Below are positions 1-10,080 of a stretch of 64,000 nt of DNA, one piece after another. The position numbers were made by a program, and so were the translations under genes. Under the pieces are notes generated by a model. The model made no database searches. It saw nothing but the letters and a program-made list of their open reading frames with translations, and had not been told where the DNA came from. The DNA lies in contig CM057002.1 in the NCBI GenBank assembly GCA_029891345.1, positions 22,244,795 through 22,308,794 on the forward strand. Reading direction: 5' to 3'. How positions within the stretch are numbered: the first letter of the stretch is position 1; every line of letters starts with the position of its first letter. This DNA comes from Dryococelus australis (lineage: Eukaryota > Arthropoda > Insecta > Phasmatodea > Phasmatidae).

Positions 1-472
1 GCAATGTGTTTGGGGTATGAATGAACGAGAGGGCGTGGTACCCGACGTGAAGTCTACTGTGCGCTCGGGCGCTCGGAGAACTCTAGAACAATGCGGAATG
101 GCGGGACATGGAATAAACTGAGGTGGATCTGGGTAGACATTTAATACCGATTTGTTTTTAAATATTTGAACTGTCAATCATGGACACATAATTTATAAAA
201 TAATTGAATAGATTGATACACTGTCTATTGGGACTAATTTTTAATTATAAAATTTCATTGATTTCTTTGAGGTAATTATAAATTAAATTAATCGAAGTTC
301 TTAATTGTAAACAGTAAGTGATGTTAATTTATTGTGAGATGTTGAGTTGAGAGAATTTTGTTTGTAGTTGTTGTAAATAAAATTAGTAAATTCTGAGTAA
401 CTCTTTTATTTAACTAAGACCTCCTCCCCTTACCGAACTTGGTTTAGTCCACTGAATTTCGAGGGCGAAATT
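1..472. other. AT-rich stretch, possible 3' end of an LTR
   Basis: No coding region is seen. The segment holds an AATAAA-like signal near 378-384, then a T-rich stretch, and closes with TTTCGAGGGCGAAATTGTAACA at 456-474 or thereabouts. A GAGGGCGAAAT motif just before a terminal CA resembles the ends of some Gypsy-type LTRs. The left half would lie outside the window, so no partner LTR can be compared. This is a weak inference. Confidence 0.2.
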
Positions 473-479
473 GTAACAG

Positions 480-620
480 TAAGGTACTTTTATGTTAACT
501 CAAGTATAAAAGGCTTTTTATATATTACATATCTAGGAAACGACCAATCATGTTATACATGGAGTGTTTTCTCAAAAATGTTTGATTCAAAAAGTGCGAA
601 GAAACCGCGAATACAAAGTT
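480..620 (+). repeat. Dispersed repeat A, copy 1
   Basis: The stretch with AGTATAAAAGGCTT, ATGTTATACATGG and the following GATTCAAAA matches, with mismatches, the segment at 10318-10455 in the same orientation. Neither copy codes for protein. It is probably a fragment of a longer transposon whose ends are not resolved. Confidence 0.55.
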
Positions 621-1483
621 GTTCTGTTCAAAACTGCCTAAGTGTAAATCCCGCTCAGACTTATACCCTAGTCGGTTCTCAGCAAAGCTATTATTCCACA
701 TATTATATTCTATGATAGTAAAATTACTCTTTCGAGTACTGTCAAACCATTAGGCGATGTAACTGACGAGAATTTGTCTAGGGCTACTCACTGTTCCGTG
801 CAGCAACAGGCATGCTAGCCTGATGGCGGTAGCACAATGGCGAACGAGGCTTCTATCGTCGCGACACTGCGCCAGTAAGACGTCCAGAGACGGAGGCCGT
901 CCGCCGACATGCGTCTAGTCTTCAGCCTACTGCATCATGGACAACGGTCAAATCGGACCATGGTAAACTAGCCAGAGTGGCCTTTCATATAAACAAGTAA
1001 ATAAATAACGAATCACTTTAATATCTAACACAATGTAACCAAGCAATCTAAACGAGAGCTCCTCCGATTTAACAAGGGGAACTAACATATTGTAGCGAGT
1101 TGTAAAACATATTGAAACGAGATATAACTTAGTAGTGATTTAAATACAAAGACAATAGCGAATATATTTGAGTTCAACATTTAGCACGCCCAGTTCCAAC
1201 ATGTACGTTTAATATAAAGTATTAAGCCACATCAAAGTGACGCGCTTTTAAAAACGTAACATCACGAAACTAGTGTAGAAAACTATTTCACTCGTTGCCC
1301 TTCCTAAAACACGCTTGGAAAGGCTAATTCCTGCCAGATTAAAAGCCACATTAGCCCGGGCACTGTCCTACAATGCCTGTGCTTGTTTACTGCGATGTGG
1401 CATACGAAATCAGCGAGTGTCACTCTATGCGTTTGCAGAAACTACAGGACTTATCTGTGAAGTGCATGTCCAAGAGGACTACG
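621..1483. other. No gene or recognised element
   Basis: Open frames here are short, lack family signatures and look like chance. A moderately GC-rich patch at 800-960 has no recognisable content. Confidence 0.5.
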
Positions 1484-1945
1484 CAGCTGCGCGTTCGTCA
1501 AGAAGCGAGGGAGCGATACGGGCGACACTAACACGCACGCCCAGTGCCTCATCGCTCCTACGCGCAGGGCGTGCAGTGTTTCAGTCGTAACGCTGTACTG
1601 TGCAAATTAGGTCTGTACCAGTGAGGTTTTATCACACGTCACGAAATATCACAGATTAAACTAAGCTCGTATGTCTGTACCTTTCGCTTGTCGCTTAAGG
1701 AAACTGCATAGGCGAGCTTTAAAAATGCGATATTTGACCATTTCACGATATTTTTTTTTCTCTCCAAGAATACACTAAATATGACAAAAGTAAAAAAATG
1801 GGGGCATAGATAATAGTTTTTTTTTTTTTTTAAACCATTTCTGACAAAAAGTCGTATTTGCAGAACATTTATTTACCGTGATACGCGTATTCGCGCAAAC
1901 AACTATTTCACAAAAAAAAAAAAAATGCGGGTATCCATTCCATTC
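1484..1945 (+). mobile_element. TTAA-flanked non-autonomous element, copy 1
   Basis: This belongs to a family with four copies in the window (others at 11870-12340 minus, 18131-19145 minus, 30808-31269 plus). Shared landmarks in order are GAGGGAGCGATACGGGCGA, CATCGCTCCTACGCG, CGCTTAAGGAAACTGC, TGCGATATTTGACCAT, and GACAAAAAGTCGTATTTGC. The right end (GGTATCCATTCCATTC) abuts TTAA at 1946-1949. The left end is not resolved. It is non-coding: the 91-codon frame across it is chance. The TTAA target suggests a piggyBac-type or other TTAA-specific transposase acting in trans, which is inference. Confidence 0.7.
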
Positions 1946-2086
1946 TTAACGTGGAGTAAAGTCATTTGATCTATTTTAACGTTGTTTCTCTCGTAAACTA
2001 AGGCCCTTACGAATTTTTACCGAAGAATATTTTCTACTTAGTTTTGACAATAGATTCGCGTGATGCAGTCCGTATCCACGAATTAC

Positions 2087-2088
<2 letters not shown>

Positions 2089-2133
<45 letters not shown>

Positions 2134-2134
2134 A
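2089..2134. repeat. (CA)n(TA)n microsatellite
   Basis: About 18 CA dinucleotides run directly into a short TA tract. Nothing else is encoded here. Confidence 0.95.
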
Positions 2135-2482
2135 TATGTAACATCTTTCCTAGGAAAACGTCATTTCCTATAGCGTTTACTTACTAAGATGTGCGTACAC
2201 CGGCAAACACTGATTTTTCAGGCAATAATTTACCAGGTAGTCCCCTTAAGAAAAATGTTCAGTGTCCTCTCTTGAGTGCCACAGGAGATTTTGACAGCGG
2301 GAGCAGAGGAGGTGGGGTCGTAACTACACCCGACGGGCGTGAAACACTCCCTCAAGCGCTGGGTGAGGGGAGGGAGGTTGTTTTGAAACATGTTTTGCAC
2401 GTAAGTGGCCGGGGACAAGTCTCCAACAGCGGGGTCAGCCTAGCCTCCCTGTGGCTCGCCGGGGGGGTTGGTCCCCGGTAGC

Positions 2483-2518
2483 TGCAATGTTGCACGACGG
2501 CGGCAGGGCAACATTGCA
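2483..2518. repeat. Perfect 11-bp hairpin in a GC-rich patch
   Basis: TGCAATGTTGC at 2483-2493 is followed after 14 bases by its exact reverse complement GCAACATTGCA at 2508-2518. It closes a GC-rich patch (about 2280-2530) that also holds the inverted pair CCGGGGAC/GTCCCCGG. The patch has a 96-codon open frame (2191-2481) with no family signature, which I do not call a gene. The rest of 1950-2995 holds only the CA repeat, homopolymer tracts and unrecognised sequence. Confidence 0.6.
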
Positions 2519-2999
2519 ACCATGCTGTTCACACGCCCGTTTGTTTACGATCACAACACCCTCCCCCCTTTTTTTTTTTTAAACCCAATCCGCATTCCCA
2601 CGTGCTTCCCACCGAGGTGATTCGGGCCGCGTCATGGGTGTATAGAAGGAGGGGGAGATGATTTGTGTTCAACCCTCTCTCGCCACTTACCGTACATATT
2701 AAATTTTCGTTTCAGTAGTTGCAAAAGAAGTAATTTTTAGGTGTAATTAGTAGCGTGCTTAAGAATGTATTATTACAACTGACACTTTGGAACCTATGCG
2801 AAGGGTTTCAGTAGATCCACGGCACAAAGAGCAGACAATTGTAGAGATCGGTAGTTGGTGTGTCAAGAACAACCAATGGCATTGCCAAAAGAAAAGTTGC
2901 ATCCATATTGGTGATATATTCAGGAGTTACACAGCCCGACCATGATTTCCTCTGCTCCACAATATGTCAGACGGGAACGAGTATACATTGGATTATGTA

Positions 3000-3545
3000 C
3001 ACTATCTACAAAAAAGTAATTGGGCACCCGTGAAGATACGTCAGTTGACTTGTGTTTCACGTCCTTTGGCGTAGGACCGCTGGTGTTTGTCCGTGGTAGC
3101 ATGAACACAGAGGCCTATTGTAACATTCTGGATAATGAAATGCTCCCAACATTGTGGCGTTTTTACGAAATGGACCCGTGTACTTCCAGGATGACAATGT
3201 CAGGTGCCATGTTTCAAGGGCTACTATGCAGTGGTACGCCGACAATAATGTTCGCCGATTGGACAGGGCCCCGACCTCAACACTATAGAACATCTTTGGG
3301 ACGAATTGGATCGCCAGGTGAGGGCTCGTCAGGCGCCGCCGAAATCCGTTGCTCAACTCATGGAATGGTTGCAAGAGGAATGGCGACGAATCCCGGTGGA
3401 TGTCCTACAAACACTCGTAGAGAGCATGCCAGACAAGGTGGCTACTGTTATAGCCGCAAGAGGTGGCCCTACGAGATTCTAACGCAGTGGCAACCACCGA
3501 GCAAACATTGTGGACAGGTGCCCAGTTAATTTTTGGTAGATAGTG
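3000..3545 (+). mobile_element. Internally deleted Tc1-like transposon (DD34E type)
   Basis: Inverted ends of about 30 bp (CACTATCTACAAAAAAGTAA on the left, mirrored at 3516-3545) are flanked by TA at 2998-2999 and 3546-3547, the target duplication of the Tc1/mariner superfamily. Inside is the C-terminal half of a Tc1 transposase: SFGVGPLVFV, MNTEAYCNILDNEMLPTLW, then FQDDNVRCHVSR with the second catalytic Asp, then DLNTIEHLWDELDRQ with the catalytic Glu, and a tail ending GGPTRF followed by a stop. These blocks lie in different frames, with shifts near 3180 and 3265, and the usual PARSPDLNP motif has lost residues. The N-terminal DNA-binding domain and first Asp are missing. At 546 bp it is about a third of a full Tc1 element, so it is non-autonomous. 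Ends and reading order are clear. Confidence 0.9.
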
Positions 3546-3547
3546 TA

Positions 3548-4158
3548 TTAGGGAATTAGAATAAAGAAAAAAAGTTAATTTCCAGTAAAACTAGAAATTA
3601 GGTAAATAAAACAGGAAACATGTGCAAAATGAAAATTACAGGTGTCTAAATCTACTTGTGTTCTTCATCTAAAAAAAAATATTTAGATGCTTCTTTATTA
3701 ATGAAGAAATATCTTATCTCCCCCAAAATGAATTTCTGCCTACACCACTGGACCGTGTCCGAATTCGACTGAAATACGTACTCACGCGTAGGAGCAGTGA
3801 TATTCCTTGAGAATTATTCGAGGCGAGATACAGTTCAAAGCAGTCTGGGGTTGTTCGGCTTCACTGATTGGCTGGAACATGTTCTGGCTCGTTTGAACTG
3901 CTTGCCCGCGAATCTCTAAGGCTCAGCGTCGGAGTTACGGAATCGTGAGTGGCTCGGTCGAATGCGCTAATGGAATTTAACACACGAAGTAGCCAATGGA
4001 GGTGCAGCAACAGCCGCGGGGTGTTGAAGTTTGTGTGCTCCGAGTTTCCCGAGAGAAATCACTGGGCCGACATTCGTATAGTCTATTTGCGGTTTCTTCA
4101 AATTTTGTGAATCAAGCCTTTTACAAATCATGCCATGCATAACGTGTTTGGTTCTTAA
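3548..4158. other. No gene or recognised element
   Basis: Contains short A/T runs and unrecognised unique sequence. The short frames on both strands look random. Confidence 0.5.
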
Positions 4159-4584
4159 ATGTTGTTCACGGTAAAGTGAGCAATTTCGAAACCAACCTTT
4201 GGAAAAAGTCGCTGCCCCTGCCTGCATATATTTTAACGGGAGCCCTGAGTGACATGCGCTCGGTAAAGTTGTTAACGATGGATGGAAAGTAGTTCTGTAA
4301 ATTAACGTCGAATAAAAAGTGTCAGGTAACCATTAGTCATAACTTAAATTATTTATTTCGCTCTCTGTTTTTTTTTTTTTTATGCACCGAAGTGTAAAAA
4401 TGAGCAGATTGTTCAATATTTACTTTCCTAATAATTTCACAGTTTCAACTGACCGAAGCAAGAATAAAGTCATGAGGCCCATGTCAATGTTAATCTTATA
4501 TAAGGCAGAATAATACACACAGCGCATACAAGTAGATCTTCAGTTGGGCTTTCAAAAGTTCTCATTTTATTGTGAATAGCTTAT
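4159..4584. mobile_element. GTTCACGG-family MITE, long form, copy A
   Basis: Starts GTTGTTCACGGTAAAGTGAG and ends with the diverged mirror CTCATTTTATTGTGAATAGC. The interior aligns with the copies at 8025-8451 and 13254-13637: an AGTAGATCT block near the right end, TTTCACAGTTTCAACTGACC in the middle, and GGCCCATGTCAATGTTAA after it. It has no coding capacity. The ends are more diverged than in the other copies, so this is probably the oldest. Confidence 0.75.
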
Positions 4585-4866
4585 AACTAAATATGCCTTG
4601 TACCACAAGCATTTTAACAAAAATGACTTTAGTTTTGGTTAAAATAAAATTTTATTTCTATACTGTCCATAAATTATATTTTTTCACTTATAATCAATAT
4701 GAATATAAATAGTGAGAAATTAGGTGTGTTGGTAATGCCTAGTAAGAAATAGTTCTTATTGAAAATATTATCATACTGAGTGCGCATGAACGCAGTGCAG
4801 TGTCCCTCTCGGGTAATTTTCTAAGCACTAACCGAGTTTAATTTGCACGAGGCGGAGGAATACTCA
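4585..4866 (+). repeat. Dispersed repeat B, copy 1
   Basis: The segment with AATGCCTAGTAAGAA, CAGTGTCCCT, GTAATTTTCTA and GAGGCGGAGGAAT is matched in reverse at 10081-10300. Its first part (AAATATGCC, then TTTTGGTTAAA) is matched by 29235-29380 on the same strand. This is a fragmentary interspersed repeat of unknown class that abuts the long open frame at 4987. Confidence 0.55.
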
Positions 4867-4986
4867 GGGATTCGAACTGAAGCAGGGCTCCAGAAAAGTG
4901 TGAACTAACCGTGAGTGGATTATAGGCTATCTGTCCCAGGAAGCACACAGTAAAATATTTCCGTACTTGTTACAAAGAACAGTGTT

Positions 4987-5850
4987 ATGATGGGTGATAA
5001 GAGCGCGCTGGCAAAGGAGAAAGAGCGCGTCGGGTCATTTGGTGCGATAAGATTGCGTGCTTTGTGTCTTTATTTTTTTGTGTTATCTATGGCCATGTAC
5101 AGGTTATATCTTGTTTCTGACGTATATAAAGGTTGTAATTTGTTCGTGCATTTCACATCGCTCCGTGTCATTAGAGAAGACACAACAATAATGCTTCCTC
5201 GGCATTCTCGCGTGTCTAGGTATTATACTATGAAGGTATACCGAAATATTTTGTCTTTTAGTAAAGATGTCAATAAGGACGATAGGTCTTGGACTGTTGA
5301 GATTGTTGATATAGAAGAGAGTTATATTTTGTTGTCATTTTTGTATCGTTTTGGTCTGCAAGGAATAACCGCTAAAGCAGGTAGTGGTTTGTTGGAAATG
5401 TGTTTCTTCAGGAAGTCACATACTCAAAAGGATCCTGCGCCTAAGGAAATTAGTGACATTGACTCTCGTGATATAATATGTTGGAAGACTTTTCCAGTTC
5501 ATGAAGGGCAGGCTGATAATACTGCTGTTATTAGCGTATTTGGTAACGCTTCCATGTTTTCGCGTAAGAAACTTAAGTTTGAACTTGGTGATCAGATTTG
5601 GTTTATCGCAAGCTGGTTGGTACGACTGGTAATATGCATATTCATGGTCATGCTGAATTGTGTTTTAATCCATAATAAATATGTTTTGCCGTTATATTCG
5701 GTTTATGTTTTGCTGAAATACTGTTTATTTACACCGCCTGGTTTGGTAAAAAAAATAATAATACAATATCGTTTTGTGTACCTGAGTATCTACAACACTT
5801 GCTTTTTAAAATTCAACATTAGTTTCACAATTTTCGCACTAAGGTTTTGA
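4987..5850 (+). CDS. Unidentified open frame (287 codons), possible old viral copy
   Basis: I do not recognise this protein. The frame opens with two adjacent ATG codons and runs 287 codons in an AT-rich setting, longer than expected by chance. Residues 60 to 210 look like genuine coding sequence: mixed charged and hydrophobic residues with varied codons, including LPRHSRVSRYY, WTVEIVDIEES and ICWKTFPVHEGQAD. A hydrophobic stretch near residues 27-38 could be a membrane segment or may be spurious. The last 75 or so residues are strongly hydrophobic and AT-biased and may not belong to the original product. No intron signals, RNA polymerase motifs or transposase motifs are seen. The surroundings are transposon debris, with repeat B just upstream. 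An integrated remnant of an insect virus or of a large transposon would fit, and it looks damaged. A lineage-specific host gene is also possible. The strand and frame are fairly safe; the function is unknown. Confidence 0.35.
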   Translation: MMGDKSALAKEKERVGSFGAIRLRALCLYFFVLSMAMYRLYLVSDVYKGCNLFVHFTSLRVIREDTTIMLPRHSRVSRYYTMKVYRNILSFSKDVNKDDRSWTVEIVDIEESYILLSFLYRFGLQGITAKAGSGLLEMCFFRKSHTQKDPAPKEISDIDSRDIICWKTFPVHEGQADNTAVISVFGNASMFSRKKLKFELGDQIWFIASWLVRLVICIFMVMLNCVLIHNKYVLPLYSVYVLLKYCLFTPPGLVKKIIIQYRFVYLSIYNTCFLKFNISFTIFALRF

Positions 5851-7340
5851 AAAATTTGCTCAAATTTATTTTTTTGCTTTACAAAAATATCTTTTACAAC
5901 TAGTTTACGAAGAATTCCTTGAATAATTAACAAAATTAAAAAAAAAAAAAAAACACATTGAAGGAGAGGGACGAAAGGGTCCTGGCTGCATCTGAAAATT
6001 GGGGAAAGAAAATGGTGCGACTGAAATGGCGTGCAGTGCTTCAATGCGGACTCAACAGCAGTGCGCTGGATCAGTTAACTTTGTACTGTGCCTGCGCGGT
6101 AGGCAAACTGCTTAGCTGATATTACAGGCTGCGTACCGGAAAGGCGTCATAACTCAACATTTGAAAGCAAAAAAAAAAAATTTCAAAGCGTTACACCACG
6201 GTAAACTTTTTTACTAATCTGAACACTGTAGCTGTTTATATGTCGAAAAATATCGATTAGCATTCATGGTTACACATTTTCGTGCATTAGAATGGTGAGC
6301 CGCCCAAATTTACCAATGTTAGAGGGATGTCATTACCAAAAAAACAATATTTAAAAAAAAAAAAATCACACATTTAACAGTTTCGTTCACATAAACGTTA
6401 TATAAAATTCTTGATAAATATCACGTAGTTTCTTATTTATGTTTATAAAATAGTGGAATGGTTTCAATGAGTCTGGCCCATCGGCGTTCGGCGGCGGAGC
6501 TCCGAGCTGTTCATGCTCTGTCAGTCAGGTCCTCCGGCTGTCGTCTTGTCCGCCATGTTGGATGTATTTGACCTTGACTCCAGCGAACTTTGGCCTGGAA
6601 AACCTAAAAAACATTTTAAAAAAATATCAAAAAGTTAAAAAAAAAAATTAGAATTATTATTTTAAAAGCTTTATTAAAAATTCTTAAAACAATATTTAAA
6701 AAAATTATTATTAAAACACTTATTATTGAAGATTCTACTAAAAATAACTTACATTTCCGGAGGTCGCTCTCAGCACCACGCCCAACAGACTGACCCCTAC
6801 CACCAATTGCTATTGGTTGTTTATTCGGCAGGTCTCCACCCCTCACCTATACTCATTCTGTCATATGCAGACATCTTGGTGGCTTTTTCGTCCGTCATTT
6901 GTTTATACAATTCTGAGACCGCCATCCAGGATTTCATATGTTTACTTTTACATCACCCAGGTTGTACTATTGTATTAATAATCGATATCGCTACAAGGCG
7001 AGTTTTCGATTTAACCACCAGGTGGCAGCTATATTTGTTTATGTATTTAAAGTATAGGTTGCGCTATCGGCACTCTCCATGTTGGATTCTATTTTCAACG
7101 TATAGTTGGTGTAAATTTCTCGATTATGGTGCCTGCTATCGGCCTGTACCGAATGGTGGCATTGGCCATTCCTGCAAAGTACTTAAACTGTGATATTAGT
7201 TTTTTTTTGTTTTATTTCACAATTTAAGTATTTGTATTAAAAATAATTTTTATACAAAGCGGGTGTTTTTTTAAAATAAATAAAACACAAAATATTATCT
7301 TAACATATATTTTTATTTGGTAATGTACAAAATGAGAAAA
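5851..7340. other. No recognised gene; A/T-rich with one GC-richer patch
   Basis: Holds poly-A runs at 5939-5953, 6170-6180 and 6353-6365 and a GC-richer patch at 6475-6600. Nearby frames lack known motifs. Given the Polinton integrase remnant just to the right, part of this may be decayed Polinton sequence, but nothing here proves it. Confidence 0.4.
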
Positions 7341-7344
7341 ATAC

Positions 7345-7690
7345 AGGTTTATTAAGTGCAATCTTCTGTGTCGATGTCTGCATCGTCGACTAAGGAATTG
7401 TAGCGGGCTATAAAACCCCGCCACTTGACATTCGACTGTCCATTATGCCATTTCAGTACCTTCTCAACCAGATACACATCTGGAAACTTTGCAGGCAGGA
7501 TCTCCACGGCGTAGAAACCCCCATGGATGGGAACGTTATTCAGATCCTCGAGAAAGTAGGTCCTCGCAGCATAATTACGTATACGTCGCTCACAAAGATT
7601 TCGGGACTCCAGTTCGCTGTGAAATATTTCTAGAATATTACCTTCTGTTTGGGGATGCGCACCAGGTTTCCCATCTTGGCTTTAGGCTTG
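7345..7690 (-). mobile_element. Polinton/Maverick fossil: integrase C-terminal region
   Basis: Read on the minus strand this stretch shows the end of a Polinton-type retroviral-like integrase: an SH3-like segment followed by a chromodomain-like segment recognisable from PDVYLVEKVLKW and VKWRGF, then a stop and an AATAAA-like signal. This arrangement is characteristic of Polinton integrases. Only about 110 codons remain and it is broken in at least two places. No capsid, polymerase or terminal repeat of the element was found, so this is an old isolated fragment. It is flanked on the right by a degenerate MITE. Confidence 0.6.
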
Positions 7691-8024
7691 CATGGCTCTC
7701 TCCTTGATATCTACTTTTATGAATACTGCATATTCTTCCGACGACATGTGTAAATTTAAACTTGCCGCGAGCTTGATCTCTTTATTCGTACGACGATCAA
7801 GTGAAACTGTGATGTAAATAGAAAACTTAATATTTTTTACAAATTTTCTCATTTTTACTATTATTTGCGTTAAAAATACATAAAGCAAAAAATAATTTCA
7901 ATATTCGCAAATGTTTACTTGGCAAATTTTAATTCAACGTCAAGATATGGAACTACTTTCTCTCCATCGTCTCCAGCTATACTTGGTGCACGCCGTTCTG
8001 TGTTGCCGTTAATACACACGCAGC
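7691..8024. mobile_element. GTTCACGG-family MITE, degenerate partial copy
   Basis: Shares interior blocks with the intact copy that starts at 8025: GATCAAGTGAAACTGT (there GGTCAAGTGAAACTGT), AAGATATGGAACTACTTTC, and GTTAATACACACGCAG (there GTTAAAATATATACAGGCAG). The outer ends are lost or too diverged to see. It lies directly next to copy B in the same orientation, so the two form a tandem pair. Confidence 0.65.
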
Positions 8025-8451
8025 TATAGGCTGTTCACGGTAAAATGAGCACTTTTGAAAGCCCTGCTTAAGATCTATTTGTATGCACGTTGCGTCTGCT
8101 TCCGCCTTATGTAAAATTAACATTACTACGGGGCTCAGAACTTTATTCATGCGTCGGTCAAGTGAAACTGTACAATTATTAAGCAGGCAAATTTTTAAAA
8201 AATCTGCTCATTTTTACACTTCTATGCATTAAAAAAGCAGAAAGGGAAATAAACAATCTAGCTTATCAAAAATGGTTACCTAACACTTTTTATTCAATGT
8301 TAAGATATGGAACTACTTTCCATTCTTCGTTAACAACTTTACTAGGCCCATGTCACTCAGTGCGCCCGTTAAAATATATACAGGCAGGTCTAGTGACTTT
8401 TTTCTAAGGTTGATTTCGAAAGTGCTCACTTAACCGTGAACAGCCCATATA
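8025..8451. mobile_element. GTTCACGG-family MITE, long form, copy B
   Basis: Best preserved long copy. Left end TATAGGCTGTTCACGGTAAA and right end mirror each other over about 30 bp. The 427-bp interior is A/T-rich and non-coding. TATA sits at both outer edges, so the target duplication could be TA, TATA or TWA; one locus cannot decide this. Two size classes of the family occur here (about 380-430 bp and 220-245 bp) with shared ends and partly different interiors, as expected when one transposase mobilises several derivatives. Confidence 0.85.
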
Positions 8452-8944
8452 ACCTACAGTTCAGGTTGGTCGTAGAGTATTAGGCCTACCCCGTTACTTT
8501 GTAACTGTTATCCACTTGCAACAGGTCCTGTAAACGAGTACGCTGCCAAACTATCAGATCCTAACATTCGTTAGTGTGTTGCAGCTGCTGCTCTATATAA
8601 CTGATGCAATTTTAATTATATATATATTTATTTATTTATTTAAAATACGCAGTTCAGTAAATTCAATTTCTTGGGTTTATATCTGGCAACTAAAGCTGAA
8701 TTTTTACACAATTAACATACAGTAAGCCTAGTCAGTGCATTATATCTGGGAAGAAAATTCCTTACAAATGAAGTCTTTCTTTTCTGATTTTGTTCTTAGA
8801 CAAGGCCACGCCAGAGCCTGGCGAGTACGATATTAGCAAGATGCACGGGAATTGCTGTAACTGATACATTAATTATCAGATACTTCGTAACAGATACAAA
8901 TCTATACGAGTATCAGCTTGGAACAGGTACGGGAAATTGCTGTA
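8452..8944. other. No gene or recognised element
   Basis: AT-rich, with a short TA/TTTA repeat at 8615-8643. Nothing else stands out. Confidence 0.5.
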
Positions 8945-9425
8945 ACGACCCATCACTACTTTCAGAGGCGCGGAGGCAGTGGGGAGCAGGGAGGGCAGGC
9001 AGAGTTAGATAATTGAAGGAATGTCCCCTGAGACAAGGGGCTCTGTGTTTGTCGGCGCAGGCTTCACAATGCTGACACCCGCGCGCGGCAATAAGTCAAC
9101 CCCCCCGCGGAACCGCTGTCGACCTCGACTGCCCGAGCCCCTTTTCACCGACCGCCGGCTCTGCCGTCGGACAATACCCGCGGACACGTCGGCCCCCGAG
9201 ACTGACAAATAGTCTTTACGCTCCAGGGGCGCAGGGTGCGATGTGCTCCCCCGTCGTCGCACGGCTTCCGATACTTACTCAAGTTGTTTCCCCTCGTTCA
9301 AGACGTCTTTATTGCCCGTGGAGAATATCGCTTCGAGGGGGCTCCTCGTTGGGGCGACACGATTCTCAACTGTCGGTAGCTGTAAACATTACCTGCGATC
9401 TGCCCTGAGCCCTGACAGACATTAC
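8945..9425. other. GC-rich, CpG-containing block without a gene
   Basis: A block of clearly higher G+C with frequent CpG (CCCGCGCGCGG, CGTCGCACGG, GACACGTCGG) sits in AT-rich surroundings. Frames of 60-85 codons exist on both strands but have simple Arg/Pro/Ser-rich content and no family motif. It could be an unrecognised CpG island or promoter, or part of a GC-rich transposon. Confidence 0.4.
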
Positions 9426-9539
9426 AACTGCAACTGATTAATTTGTAGTGAAGGGGAAATTTCGGGAATTTATTCGACCACAGCTGGAACAGCTGCAGGC
9501 CCGACTCAAAGAAATAACAGAGTACTATTTCAAAAGGCT

Positions 9540-9795
9540 AGTGGGGTTGAGTTAAGAGATTTGGACTGCTCTTAACAAAGAAGTCTTGAGAGCCAATGAG
9601 GGTAAAATATGAGAATGGAGCAGCGCCGGAATGCAAGGTCGGGGGAAACGGGAAATCCCCGAGAAAACCCGCCCAACAGCGGCATCGCCCGGCACGATTC
9701 ACACATGTGAAAATCCGGGAGTGGCCCGATAGGGGATTGAACCCGGTTCGCCTTGGTGGGAAGCGACCAGTCTAACCGCTCAGCCACCGCGGCCC
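9540..9795 (-). mobile_element. tRNA-derived SINE (family S), full-length copy
   Basis: On the minus strand the head is tRNA-like: GCCGCGGTGGCTGAGCGG contains an A box and GGTTCAATCCC a B box, the internal RNA polymerase III promoter. The body continues through CACATGTG, CGTGCCGGGCGATG, CCTTGCATTCCGGCGCTGC and a tail GTTAAGAGCAGTCCAAATCTC. The flanks carry a target-site duplication CAAAAGGCT at 9531-9539 and 9796-9804, so both ends are fixed. Related copies lie at 15370-15622 (minus), 31650-31917 (plus), 55695-56215 (plus) and 55921-56175 (minus). SINEs are moved by a partner LINE; the Jockey-type LINEs here are candidates but no shared 3' end is evident. Confidence 0.9.
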
Positions 9796-10080
9796 CAAAA
9801 GGCTTCTGGAAAACGGCGGAGGAAGCCTAAGGGTGTTTGGGAATACTTGAGTAAGGCTGCACCCATTTGCCATTATATATAGTCCAGAGCTATATGGAAC
9901 ATATGAAAGTGAATATTTTATTCAATTACACTTTCGCCACAGTCGGTTGAAGTTCTCACGCGAAATCAGTCGCAATTCGTAATTGCTCAGTTTGGCAGAA
10001 TGAAAACAAAAATATGTAAGTATAGTTCATTCATGGTTGCTTCCAACTTTTCTGAAGTCCTGATTAAGTTCTACTTTCAG

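Noticed and set aside
1315-1590. 91-codon plus-strand frame
   Set aside because: It runs across the left part of a TTAA-family element and is not conserved in the other copies.
2191-2481. 96-codon frame in a GC-rich patch
   Set aside because: Gly/Ser/Val-rich chance translation with no homologous domain or codon signal.
9572-9787. A tRNA gene, suggested by A and B boxes
   Set aside because: The boxes belong to a SINE head with family copies elsewhere and a target duplication; no tRNA cloverleaf or 3' acceptor stem is completed.
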